Shown here piece after piece: positions 26,052 through 35,173 of a DNA stretch of 47,582 nucleotides. The translations under genes were made by a program, and so were the position numbers. How positions within the stretch are numbered: position 1 is the first letter of the stretch; each line of letters starts with the position of its first letter. The DNA lies in assembly GCA_913062865.1 (NCBI GenBank), contig CAJXWO010000018.1, forward strand, positions 1-47,582, given 5' to 3'. The DNA is from an uncultured Paracoccaceae bacterium (GTDB lineage Bacteria; Pseudomonadota; Alphaproteobacteria; Rhodobacterales; Rhodobacteraceae). The notes beneath the pieces were generated by a model. It was not told where the DNA came from and did not search any database. It worked only from the letters and a program-made list of their open reading frames with translations.

Positions 26052-26065
26052 TGCAAGCGCATGCA
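26052..26065. promoter_or_regulatory. LacI-type operator, copy 2 (reverse complement of copy 1)
   Basis: TGCAAGCGCATGCA is the exact reverse complement of 25998-26011. It ends 17 bases before the start of the plus-strand SnoaL-fold gene. The pair could be bridged by a LacI tetramer or bound by two dimers, shutting both directions. The likely binder is the LacI protein at 16824-17855. Confidence 0.7.
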
Positions 26066-26082
26066 AAAAAGCTGAAAGACCC

Positions 26083-27084
26083 ATGACTTTCCAGACAGAA
26101 AAGCGGCTCGTACGGGACTTCTACGCGGCTCTCGACGGTGCAGAGACCGACCGAATCCCCGATGTGCTGGCGCGTTTCGTGGCACCCGATGCCCGCTGGC
26201 GGGGGTTCTACCCGTTCGGTGAAAGGGTCGGTCCGCAGGACGTGGCGCAGGCGTTCTGGATGCCCTTGCGCCGGTCCCTTTCTCGGCTGCAACGGCGGCA
26301 AGACATTTTTTTCGCCGGGCGCAACGAGATCGACGGGTTTGAAAGCACGTGGGTTGTGTCCATGGGCCACCTCATGGGCCTGTTCGACGCGCCCTGGCTG
26401 GGCATCGCGCCCACGCGGAAACTGGTGTTCCTGCGTTATTGCGAATTCAACCGAGTCGAGGATGGCCGGATCACCGAGACGGCGATGTATTTCGACATCC
26501 CACACCTGATGATGCAGGCGGGCCTGAAGCCCTTTCCATCCCAGACCGCCGCGCATCTGGTCCAGCCGGGTCCGATGGCCCATGACGGGCTGTTGTTCGA
26601 AGACGCCCCAGCGGCCGAGGGCCAAAAGACCCTGGCCGCGATCAATGCGATGATCGGCGACCTGGGCAGTTGGCAGCTGGGCCTGCCGCTGGAGGAAGAA
26701 CTGGCCCGCACATGGCATGACGACATGCTGTGGTGGGGCCCCGCCGGGATCGGGTCGACCTACACGATCGAACGCTATGCCAAGCAGCACTCGGGTCCTT
26801 TCCGCGCGGCCTTCACCAACCGCTCGGCCACGACCCATTTGTGCCGGCTGGCCGAAGGAAAGTTCGGCGGGTTCTTCGGCTGGCCCAACTTCACGGCTGT
26901 CCACCGCGGAGGCTTCATGGGGCTGCCCGGGTCGGACACGCCCGCCGAGATGCGCGTGATCGACATTTACCGGCGCGAGGGCGACAAGCTGGCAGAAAAC
27001 TGGATCTTCATCGACCTGCTGCATTTCTGGAAAATGCAGGGACACGACATTCTGCCACAGACAGCCGAGATCGCCCCGGCCTGA
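26083..27084 (+). CDS. SnoaL/NTF2-fold protein, two domains (paralogue A), divergent
   Basis: A 333-residue protein with two SnoaL-like domains (about 5-150 and 180-325). It is a paralogue of the 350-residue protein at 18631-19683: DIPHLMMQAG at 138-147, WWGPAGIG at 217-224, and NWIFIDLLHFWKMQGHDIL near 305-323 all match in position. GIAPTRKLVFLRYCEFNRVEDGRITE in its first half repeats the pattern of the second half, which fits an internal duplication. It is the only plus-strand gene between 12.7 and 47.4 kb. It is read from the divergent promoter with two LacI-type operators, so it belongs to the same regulon as the ABC/HisD-like operon. Confidence 0.85.
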   Translation: MTFQTEKRLVRDFYAALDGAETDRIPDVLARFVAPDARWRGFYPFGERVGPQDVAQAFWMPLRRSLSRLQRRQDIFFAGRNEIDGFESTWVVSMGHLMGLFDAPWLGIAPTRKLVFLRYCEFNRVEDGRITETAMYFDIPHLMMQAGLKPFPSQTAAHLVQPGPMAHDGLLFEDAPAAEGQKTLAAINAMIGDLGSWQLGLPLEEELARTWHDDMLWWGPAGIGSTYTIERYAKQHSGPFRAAFTNRSATTHLCRLAEGKFGGFFGWPNFTAVHRGGFMGLPGSDTPAEMRVIDIYRREGDKLAENWIFIDLLHFWKMQGHDILPQTAEIAPA

Positions 27085-27101
27085 TCCGCTGCCCGAACCG
27101 G

Positions 27102-28556
27102 CTAGCGCACCTCGCCGGTGTCACGCAGCGCCAGGGCGCGAAACGCGGCGTGGGCTTCGGCAAAGGCATCCACCAGGTCGGCCCGCGGCGCGATCGTTTC
27201 CGAAACCCGAGGCGGCTGCATCACGGTTTCGGGGGCCGCTCCTGTTGCGGCCACCCGCGCGAGGCGGGCGGCCCCCAGCGCCACGCCGAAGGCGCCTCCC
27301 GCCACACGGTGAAGTGGGGTGTCGAGCACCGTCGCCAGCATCTCGACCCAATGCGTCGAGGCCGCGCCGCCACCGATGACGAACAGCGATGCGGGCCTGG
27401 CGCCGGTCCGGGCAAGTGCATCGGCACAATCCCTGAGCCCGAAAGCCACGCCCTCGAGCACGGCACGGGTCAGGTCGCGGCGGTCGGTCTCGATCCCGAG
27501 CCCGTGAAATCCGCCACGCAGCCCGGCATCGTTGTGCGGCGTCCTTTCGCCCGACAAATAGGGCAGGAATCGCAGTCTGCCGGGCGCTTGCAGTTCGGGC
27601 CCCAGCGCCCCGGTCAGCCCTGCAGGCGTTTCGCCCGTGATGCGCGACAGCCAGTTCAGGCAATCGGTGGCCGCCAGCATCACGCCCATCTGGTACCACC
27701 GCCCCGGCACCGCGTGGCAGAAGCTGTGCAGCGCGGTTCCGGGCGCGGGGTGAAAGCCGTCCCGCGCCACCAGCACCACGCCCGAGGTGCCCAGCGACAC
27801 GAAGCCCTGCCCGTCGTGCAGCGCACCGATGCCGCAGGCCGCGGCGGCGTTGTCCCCTGCCCCGCCCGCCACGGTGATCCCGGGCCTGAGCCCCCAGCGA
27901 CGGGCGAGGTCCGCGCGCAGATGACCTGCCACGGCGCTGCCCTCCACGAGCCGGGGCATCTGCTCTTGCGTCATGTGCCCTGCCCGCAGAAGGGGCTCGG
28001 ACCAGGCGCGCGCGCCCACGTCGAGCCACGCGGTGCCCGAGGCATCGGACATGTCGCATACCGCCTCGCCGGTCAGGTAGAGATTGAGATAGGTGGCGGG
28101 CAGGACCGCCTTGGAAACGCGGGCAAAGTTCCCGGGCTCGTGGGTGCGCAGCCAATCCAGCTTTGGCGCGGTGAAGCCCGGAAAGACGATATTGCCCGAC
28201 AGTTCACGGACATCGTCCATGGCATCCAGCCGCGCGGCCTCGCGATGGGCGCGGGTGTCGTTCCACAGGATGCAGGGCCGTATCACCGTGCCGTCCCTGT
28301 CGAGCAATGTGGCCCCATGCATGTGCCCCGCGACCGCGATAGCGTCGAGATCGGCAAAAGCCGGACAGGTTGCGGCCAGATCGGCCACCGCTGCCTCGAG
28401 CGCGTCGATCCAATGCTGCGGATCCTGTTCCGACCAGCCGGGTCGCGGGTGGCTTGCCCCGTAGCCCTGCACGCTCTCGCCCAGGACCGCCCCTGCCGCG
28501 TCGGTCAGAAGCGCACGCAAGCCCGACGTGCCAAGATCAAGCCCGAGGTAGCTCAC
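27102..28556 (-). CDS. xylB: xylulokinase (FGGY carbohydrate kinase)
   Basis: A 484-residue FGGY kinase that phosphorylates D-xylulose, the product of arabitol or xylitol oxidation, for entry into the pentose phosphate pathway. The N-terminal DLGTSGLRALLTD phosphate loop, the substrate region YGASHPRPGWSEQDPQHW, the central GGAGDNAAAACG and the C-terminal FVIGGGAASTHWVEMLATVL are present. It begins at a GTG inside the mtlK stop (GTGA overlap). It is the last gene of the smo operon. In the Rhodobacter sphaeroides locus, as I recall it, a fructokinase gene (mtlZ) follows; here a convergent SnoaL-fold gene ends 17 bases away instead. Confidence 0.94.
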   Translation of the reverse strand: MSYLGLDLGTSGLRALLTDAAGAVLGESVQGYGASHPRPGWSEQDPQHWIDALEAAVADLAATCPAFADLDAIAVAGHMHGATLLDRDGTVIRPCILWNDTRAHREAARLDAMDDVRELSGNIVFPGFTAPKLDWLRTHEPGNFARVSKAVLPATYLNLYLTGEAVCDMSDASGTAWLDVGARAWSEPLLRAGHMTQEQMPRLVEGSAVAGHLRADLARRWGLRPGITVAGGAGDNAAAACGIGALHDGQGFVSLGTSGVVLVARDGFHPAPGTALHSFCHAVPGRWYQMGVMLAATDCLNWLSRITGETPAGLTGALGPELQAPGRLRFLPYLSGERTPHNDAGLRGGFHGLGIETDRRDLTRAVLEGVAFGLRDCADALARTGARPASLFVIGGGAASTHWVEMLATVLDTPLHRVAGGAFGVALGAARLARVAATGAAPETVMQPPRVSETIAPRADLVDAFAEAHAAFRALALRDTGEVR

Positions 28557-30058
28557 GCAGGCCGGCTGGCGATGTAGGTGGCGATCGCGGCCTCGATCCC
28601 GTCAGCCCAGACAAGGCCGAGCCATCGACCGAATGCCTCGGCAAATCGCGCATCCTCGCCCAGTGAACCGTAGAGATGACGCATCCCCAGCCAGGCCCCC
28701 GGGTCGGTGCGCGCCAGCAACGCCCGGCCGTGCAGCGCGTCCCAGTCGGGGTCGTTCGGGGCGATTTCGGTGCCGTTCTCGCGGGTCCCCGCACACATCC
28801 GCGCCCAGGCCGCCTCGACCAGGGCCAACCCGTCGATGGCCGTACCCGCCGCCAGCCCGTCCTGGATCGACGGCAGTATGAAGCCCGGGTGGCGCGACGC
28901 GCCGTCGAACGCCACCCGGCGGGTCGTGTCGACGATGCGCGGGTTGGAAAAACGGGACTTGATCAGCCCCACATAGGCCTCCGGCGTCATGTCCGGCACG
29001 GCACCCACATGGGGCACGATCTCGGTCCGGGCGACGGTTTCGAAAAGTCCCGCGATCCCGTCATGGGCCATGCACCCGGCGATCGTGTCGATCGACAGAA
29101 GCTCGCCGGCATTGGCGATGACCTGGTGGCCGCCGTTGAGGATGCGGATCTTCATCAGCTCGTAGGCATGCACATCGGTGGTGAAGGTCGCACCGACCGC
29201 ATCCCAGGCCGGTCTGCCCGCGCAGAAATCATCCTCGATCACCCATTGGCGAAAATTCTCGTGGGTGACGGGGCAGGCATCGATGATGCCCAGATCGGCG
29301 CAAAGCGCGCGTTCGGTGTCGCCGGTTGCAGGTACGATGCAATCGACCATGGAGTTGGGAAAGCTGCATTCTGCCTCGATCCAGCGCGCCAGGTCAGGAT
29401 CGGATAGCTGCGCCAGCGACACGACCGTGCGGCGCAGGATATCGCCGTTGCCTTGCAGGTTGTCGCAACTCATAAGCGTCAGCGGACCGGTCTTTGCCGC
29501 GCGCCGCGCCTTCAGCGCCGCGATGATCGCGCCAAAGGCCGTCCGGGGCCAATCGGGCTGCGCCGCGTCATGCTGGATATCGGCATGATCCGCATCGAAC
29601 GCGCCGGTTCCGGCATTGAGGTAATACCCGCCCTCCGTCACGGTCAGCGACACAATCCGGATGGCCGGGTCGGCCATTTGCGCGATCAGCGGCCCGTTGC
29701 CCTCTTCGATGGGCAGATAGTCGATCATGGATCCCGTGACCTCGGCCGAGATGCCCGCGGGGTCGAGCTCGATCAGGGTCGTGAGACAATCCTGCGCGAT
29801 AAGCCTTTCACGCATGGCCGCATCGTAGGGCCGCACACCCGCACCGATGATCGCCCAGTCACGCGCACCGCCCGCATCCATCAGCCGGTGCAGGTACCAC
29901 GCCTGGTGCGCCCTGTGAAAATTTCCCAGGCCGATATGCACGATCCCGGGCGTCAGGTCGGAGCGCCGGTAGCGCGGCACGCGGACGCCCGCCGGCATCC
30001 GGTCAAGCGTATCAAGGCTCAGTTCCATCGGGCTTGGTCCCCGTGCAAGATCGTCCAT
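28553..30058 (-). CDS. mtlK: mannitol 2-dehydrogenase (long-chain polyol dehydrogenase)
   Basis: A 501-residue NAD-dependent enzyme that oxidises D-mannitol to D-fructose and often D-arabitol to D-xylulose. The N-terminal Rossmann region HIGLGNFHRAHQAWY and the catalytic polyol-dehydrogenase signature KIRILNGGHQVIANAG (Lys, Asn, His) are present, followed by LSIDTIAGCMAHD. The ATG at 30058 shares a base with the smoS stop (TGATG). A second Met 11 residues in is possible, since family members often begin near MELSxxTL. Together with SmoS and XylB it covers the hexitols and pentitols imported by SmoEFGK. Confidence 0.94.
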   Translation of the reverse strand: MDDLARGPSPMELSLDTLDRMPAGVRVPRYRRSDLTPGIVHIGLGNFHRAHQAWYLHRLMDAGGARDWAIIGAGVRPYDAAMRERLIAQDCLTTLIELDPAGISAEVTGSMIDYLPIEEGNGPLIAQMADPAIRIVSLTVTEGGYYLNAGTGAFDADHADIQHDAAQPDWPRTAFGAIIAALKARRAAKTGPLTLMSCDNLQGNGDILRRTVVSLAQLSDPDLARWIEAECSFPNSMVDCIVPATGDTERALCADLGIIDACPVTHENFRQWVIEDDFCAGRPAWDAVGATFTTDVHAYELMKIRILNGGHQVIANAGELLSIDTIAGCMAHDGIAGLFETVARTEIVPHVGAVPDMTPEAYVGLIKSRFSNPRIVDTTRRVAFDGASRHPGFILPSIQDGLAAGTAIDGLALVEAAWARMCAGTRENGTEIAPNDPDWDALHGRALLARTDPGAWLGMRHLYGSLGEDARFAEAFGRWLGLVWADGIEAAIATYIASRPA

Positions 30059-30827
30059 CAGCTCATCCAGTTGCCACCGTCGACATTGTATGTCTGGGCG
30101 ACGATATACGCGGCCTCGTCCGAAGCCAAAAAGACCGCCATTCCGGTCAGGTCCTCGGCCGTGCCCATGCGACCGAACGGCACGGCCGCACCCACTTCGG
30201 CCTTTTTCTGGCCCGGGGCCTTGTTCTCGTACTTCGCGAAAAAGGCATCAACCCCGTCCCAATGCTCACCATCCACAACGCCGGGCGCGATGGCGTTCAC
30301 GTTGATCCTGTGGCGGATCAGGTTCAATCCGGCGGACTGGGTCAGGCTGATCACGGCCGCCTTGGAGGCGCAATACACAGCGACCAGGGGCTCGCCCCGG
30401 CGTCCGGCTTGGCTGGCCATGTTGATGATGCGCCCCTTGATGCCCGCGTCGATCATGTGCCGGGCCACGGCCTGCATGGTGAACAGCGTGCCGGCCACGT
30501 TGATATCGAAGACCCGGGCATAGTCCGCGCGCTCGATCTCGACGATGGGGGCGGCCGTGAAAATGGCGGCATTGTTGATCAGAATGTCAATCCGACCCAG
30601 CGCGGCAACGGTGCGGGCCACGGCGGCATCGATGCTGTCCTGCCGGGTCACATCCATCTCTACGGCGATGGCTGCGGGCCCGATCCGGGCTGCCGCCGCC
30701 GTGGCGCGAGCCATATCGATATCCGCGATGGCCACCTGCGCGCCTTCGGACACGTATTTTTGGGCGAAGGCTAGCCCGATGCCGCGCGCGGCCCCGGTGA
30801 TCAACGCCGTCTTTCCTGCCAAACGGG

Positions 30828-30831
<4 letters not shown>
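30058..30831 (-). CDS. smoS: sorbitol (L-iditol) 2-dehydrogenase, SDR family
   Basis: A 257-residue classical SDR that oxidises D-sorbitol to D-fructose and may also take galactitol or L-iditol. TGAARGIG binds NAD, NNAA follows the fourth strand, and the catalytic YCASK with preceding NMAS is seen. Near the end [19 protein letters not shown] and the tail [10 protein letters not shown] are characteristic of SmoS. It starts in ATGA overlap with smoK and is followed by mtlK. Position and length match the Rhodobacter enzyme, so the function is well supported by family and context. Confidence 0.94.
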
Positions 30832-31832
<1,001 letters not shown>

Positions 31833-31843
31833 GAGCGTGTTCC

Positions 31844-32674
31844 TTATTTCACCGCGCCGAAGGTCAGACCGCGGACGAGTTGTTTCTGGCTGAACCAGCC
31901 AAGGATCAGGATCGGCGCGATGGCCATGGTCGAAGCCGCGCTAAGCTTGGCGAAGAACAGGCCCTCGGGGCTGGAATAGCTGGCGATGAAGGCCGTGAGC
32001 GGCGCGGCGTCCACCGCCGTGAGGTTGAGCGTCCAGAAGGCTTCGTTCCAGGCCAGGATGAAATTAAGAAGCAGCGTCGAAGCGATGCCGGGAATGGCCA
32101 TGGGCGTCAGGATATAAAGGATCTCCTGGCGCAGTTCGGCCCCATCCATCCGCGCCGCTTCCAAGATCTCGCCGGGGATCTCGCGGAAATAGGTGTAGAG
32201 CATCCAGACGATGATCGGCAGGTTGATCAGCATCAGCACCACCACCAGACCGGCACGACTGTCCAGAAGACCCAGCTGAATGAAGAGCAGGTAGATCGGA
32301 TAGAGCACGCCCACAGCGGGCAACATCTTGGTCGATAGCATCCAGAGCAGGATGTCCTTGGTGCGGCGCGACGGCACGAAGGCCATGGACCAGGCGGCCG
32401 GAACAGCGATCAGAATACCCAGGATCGTCGAGCCGCCGGCGATGATGACAGAGTTCCACAGGAACCGCATGTAGTTCGAACGCTCCTGCACGATGGTGTA
32501 GTTTTCCAGCGTCCAGTCGAAGAAAAGGAAGAGCGGCGGGTCGTTGATCGCCTGCGCCTCGGTCTTGAAGCTGGTCAGGATCGTCCACAGGATCGGGAAG
32601 AAGATCAGCAGACCCACCGCCCAGGCGACCCCGGTATTGACGAGCTTGCGTTGTGGTGTGACGGCGCGGGCCAT
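31844..32674 (-). CDS. smoG: polyol ABC transporter permease (MalG-like)
   Basis: A 276-residue CUT1 permease with six helices. The EAA loop is [20 protein letters not shown] followed by LTPMAIPG, and the tail [13 protein letters not shown] is typical of MalG-like proteins. GGGAGACG precedes the ATG. It pairs with SmoF to form the membrane channel for sorbitol and mannitol. The 120 bases before it hold extragenic palindromes (32689-32777), an unusually wide gap for two permease genes of one operon. Confidence 0.93.
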   Translation of the reverse strand: MARAVTPQRKLVNTGVAWAVGLLIFFPILWTILTSFKTEAQAINDPPLFLFFDWTLENYTIVQERSNYMRFLWNSVIIAGGSTILGILIAVPAAWSMAFVPSRRTKDILLWMLSTKMLPAVGVLYPIYLLFIQLGLLDSRAGLVVVLMLINLPIIVWMLYTYFREIPGEILEAARMDGAELRQEILYILTPMAIPGIASTLLLNFILAWNEAFWTLNLTAVDAAPLTAFIASYSSPEGLFFAKLSAASTMAIAPILILGWFSQKQLVRGLTFGAVK

Positions 32675-32688
32675 GGTTAGCGTCTCCC

Positions 32689-32777
32689 GTCCCGGGCTTG
32701 CCCCGGGACCTCTCGGTCAGAAAGCGGGCTTTGCCCCCGGATCAGGTCCGGGGCAGGCTCCCGGATCAGGTCCAGGG
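32689..32777. repeat. cluster of three extragenic palindromes between smoF and smoG
   Basis: First, GTCCCGGG (32689-32696) pairs with CCCGGGAC (32702-32709). Second, CCCCGGA (32735-32741) pairs with TCCGGGG (32747-32753) around TCAGG. Third, 32760-32777 repeats the second unit with one mismatch. The core CCCGGATCAGGTCC occurs twice. They look like REP-type elements and could stabilise or terminate the operon mRNA. A related partial copy (TCGGGCC...CCCGGGA) lies upstream of smoF near 33685-33703. Confidence 0.6.
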
Positions 32778-32794
32778 CTTCGTGTAGGCGGATC

Positions 32795-33664
32795 TCATGC
32801 ATCGAGGTTTTTCCCAACGATGCGCATCAGGAAGATCGCGACGATGTTGGCCAGGATGATGGCGTAGACCCCGCCCGCGGACCCCAAGCCCACATTCTGG
32901 CTTTCCAGCACACGCTGGAAGATCAGGTAGGTCAGCGTCCGCGTGCCGAAGGCGCCACCGGTGGTCACGAAGATCTCGGCGAAGATCGACAGAAGAAAGA
33001 TCGTCTGGATCAGGATCACGATGGTGATCGCTCGGCTGAGATGCGGCAGGATGATGTACCAGAACTGTTTGAGCTTGGGCGCGCCGTCCATTGCGGCGGC
33101 CTCGAGCTGTTCGCTGTCCAGTGACTGGATCGCGGTCAGCAGGATGAGCGTGGCAAAGGGCAGCCATTGCCAGGACACGATCATCACGATGGACGCGGTC
33201 GGCACCTCGGAAAGCCACGACACGGGCTCGGCCCCGAAAAAGCGCCACAGATGCGCCAGAAGGCCGTTCACCGGATCCATGAACATGTTCTTCCACACCA
33301 GCGCGGACACGGTGGGCATCACGAAGAAGGGTGCGATCACCAAAATCCGCACGACCCCCTGACCCCACATCGGCTGATCCAGAAGCATCGCCAGAAGGAT
33401 GCCCAGAACCACCGTGATCACAAGGACGCCTCCGACGATGACCAGGGTGGTCTGGACGCTCGGCCAGAACGCGCTCGACGTGAAGAACCGGACGTAGTTG
33501 TCGAACCCCGCCCAGCCGGGCACCCGATCGGGCCGCAGGGGGAAGTAGTTCCGGAACGAAAAGTAGAGTGTCATGATCAGGGGCACCAGCATCCAGCCAA
33601 GAAGCAGGACAACCGCCGGGGCCATCATCAAACGGGCCGCTGATCTGGAATGCTGGGTGGCCAT
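32795..33664 (-). CDS. smoF: polyol ABC transporter permease (MalF-like)
   Basis: A 289-residue CUT1 permease of ordinary length, with an EAA loop EQLEAAAMDGAPKLKQFWYI followed by ILPHLSR. The first helix is MMAPAVVLLLGWMLVPLIMTL. ATG 33664 is chosen because longer frames upstream run into the hairpin and have no family match. It lacks the enlarged periplasmic loop of the MalF-like protein at 22489-23517. It follows smoE after 112 bases containing a GC hairpin. Confidence 0.93.
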   Translation of the reverse strand: MATQHSRSAARLMMAPAVVLLLGWMLVPLIMTLYFSFRNYFPLRPDRVPGWAGFDNYVRFFTSSAFWPSVQTTLVIVGGVLVITVVLGILLAMLLDQPMWGQGVVRILVIAPFFVMPTVSALVWKNMFMDPVNGLLAHLWRFFGAEPVSWLSEVPTASIVMIVSWQWLPFATLILLTAIQSLDSEQLEAAAMDGAPKLKQFWYIILPHLSRAITIVILIQTIFLLSIFAEIFVTTGGAFGTRTLTYLIFQRVLESQNVGLGSAGGVYAIILANIVAIFLMRIVGKNLDA

Positions 33665-33734
33665 AGCGCAAATCCCCCTGGTTCGGGCCTTTGACCCGGG
33701 ACACGATCTTGAGGCTTGGAAAGATGCGAAGGAC

Positions 33735-33757
33735 AGGGGGCGGACGCGCCGCCCCCT
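33735..33757 (-). other. GC hairpin between smoE and smoF
   Basis: AGGGGGCGG (33735-33743) pairs perfectly with CCGCCCCCT (33749-33757) around a 5-base loop, 20 bases past the smoE stop. No T-run follows on the minus strand. It probably blocks 3' decay of the smoE mRNA, as at the other binding-protein/permease junctions of the window. Confidence 0.6.
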
Positions 33758-33776
33758 CCTTTTCGGTGCGACGGGG

Positions 33777-35081
33777 TCAGTACCCGGCCGCTTCCATTTC
33801 TTCGGTCGTGATCGCCTGCGCCTTTTCCAGCGCCTCTTCGATGCTCTGCTGGCCGGCATAAGCGGCCGAGAACTCCTGGCTCACGAGGGTGGCGATGCCC
33901 GCGAATTCGGGGATGGCCACGAACTGGATACCGACATAGGGCACCGGATCGACGGTCGGGTCGGTCGGATCGGCCGCGTTGATCGAGTCGAGCGTCATCT
34001 GAGCGAACGGCACCTCCTGGTATTCAGGCGTCTCGTACAGCGACGTGCGCGCCCCCGGGGGGACGTTGGCCCAGCCCTCGTTCTCGGCGACCAACTCGAT
34101 GTAGTCCTTCGAGGTCGCCCACTCGATGAACTGCTTGGCCGCGTCTTCCTGCTGGGTGCCCGCCGGGATCGCCAGCGCCCAGGCCCAGAGCCAGTTGGCG
34201 CGCTTCTCGACACCATCCTTGTTCGGCGCAAGGGCAAAGCCCACATGGTCCGCCACCGTCGAATCGTCGGGGTTGGTCACGAAGGACGCCGCCACGGTCG
34301 CGTCGATCCACATGCCGCACTTGCCCTGCTGGAACAGCGACAGGTTCTCGTTGAAGCCGTTGGTCGCGTAGCCCTCGGGGCCGTAATCGTTCATCAGGTT
34401 GACGTAGAAGTTGAGCGCCTCGCTCCATTCGGGCTGATCGAACTGCGCAGTCCAGTTCTCGTCGAACCAACGCGCGCCGAAGGAGTTGCCGGTCACGGTG
34501 ATGAATGCGCCGCCTTCGCCCCAGCCGGCCTTGCCGCGCAGGCAGATGCCGTTGATGTCGTTTTCCGGATCGTCCATCGCGGCGGCCGCTTCGCGGATGA
34601 ATTCCCAGGTCGGCGCCTGCGGCATCTCGAGGCCCGCCGCTTCCATCAGGTCGGTGCGGTACATGACCATGGAGCTTTCGCCATAGAAGGGCGCGGCATA
34701 CAGCGTGCCGTCATGGCTCAGACCGTTGCGCATCGCGGGCAGGATGTCGTCCACATCGTACTCTGCCGACAGGTCATCCAGCGGCACCAGCCAGCCATTG
34801 GCACCCCAGATCGGGGTTTCGTACATGCCGATGGTCATGATGTCGAACTGGCCGCCCTTGGTGGTGATGTCAGTGGTCACGCGCTGGCGCAGCACGTTCT
34901 CCTCGAGCGTGACCCACTCGACCTCGATGCCGGTCTGCTCGGTGAACTGGTCGGTGTAGCCCTGCATGCGGATCATGTCGCCGTTATTGACGGTGGCGAT
35001 GGTGATCGTCTGGGCCTGGGCGGCGGCAGCGGAAACGAGCGTGAGCGCGGTTGCCGCACGAAGTGCGTTCTTCAGAAACAT
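33777..35081 (-). CDS. smoE: polyol ABC transporter periplasmic binding protein
   Basis: A 434-residue extracellular solute-binding protein for sorbitol and mannitol. The signal peptide is MFLKNALRAATALTLVSAAAAQA. Family features include YTDQFTEQTGIEVEWVTLEENVLRQRV near the N-terminus, APFYGESSMVMYRTDLMEAAG, and KCGMWIDATVAASF in the second lobe. GGGAGGAA precedes the ATG. It is the first gene of the smo operon, directly behind a promoter whose -10 region overlaps a candidate LacI operator. The gene upstream is the LacI regulator on the same strand. Confidence 0.94.
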   Translation of the reverse strand: MFLKNALRAATALTLVSAAAAQAQTITIATVNNGDMIRMQGYTDQFTEQTGIEVEWVTLEENVLRQRVTTDITTKGGQFDIMTIGMYETPIWGANGWLVPLDDLSAEYDVDDILPAMRNGLSHDGTLYAAPFYGESSMVMYRTDLMEAAGLEMPQAPTWEFIREAAAAMDDPENDINGICLRGKAGWGEGGAFITVTGNSFGARWFDENWTAQFDQPEWSEALNFYVNLMNDYGPEGYATNGFNENLSLFQQGKCGMWIDATVAASFVTNPDDSTVADHVGFALAPNKDGVEKRANWLWAWALAIPAGTQQEDAAKQFIEWATSKDYIELVAENEGWANVPPGARTSLYETPEYQEVPFAQMTLDSINAADPTDPTVDPVPYVGIQFVAIPEFAGIATLVSQEFSAAYAGQQSIEEALEKAQAITTEEMEAAGY

Positions 35082-35104
35082 CCTGTTCCTCCCTATTGGA
35101 CGTT

Positions 35105-35143
35105 ACCAACGCGACGTTAGTGAACGGGTTGCCGCGCCGTCAA
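35105..35143 (-). promoter_or_regulatory. smo operon promoter with overlapping LacI-type operator
   Basis: On the minus strand TTGACG (35143-35138) is followed after 17 bases by CTAACG (35120-35115). The inverted repeat ACCAACG-CGA-CGTTAGT (35105-35121), with one mismatch in 7-base arms, covers the -10 box. The word CGTTA occurs again at 35101 and 35172. It lies 24 bases or more upstream of the smoE ATG. Confidence 0.6.
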
Positions 35144-35173
35144 CAAAATATTTACGCGCGGCAAGTTTTTTCG

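Noticed and set aside
32689-32777. CRISPR-like array
   Set aside because: Only two or three short palindromes, unequal spacing, no spacers and no cas genes.
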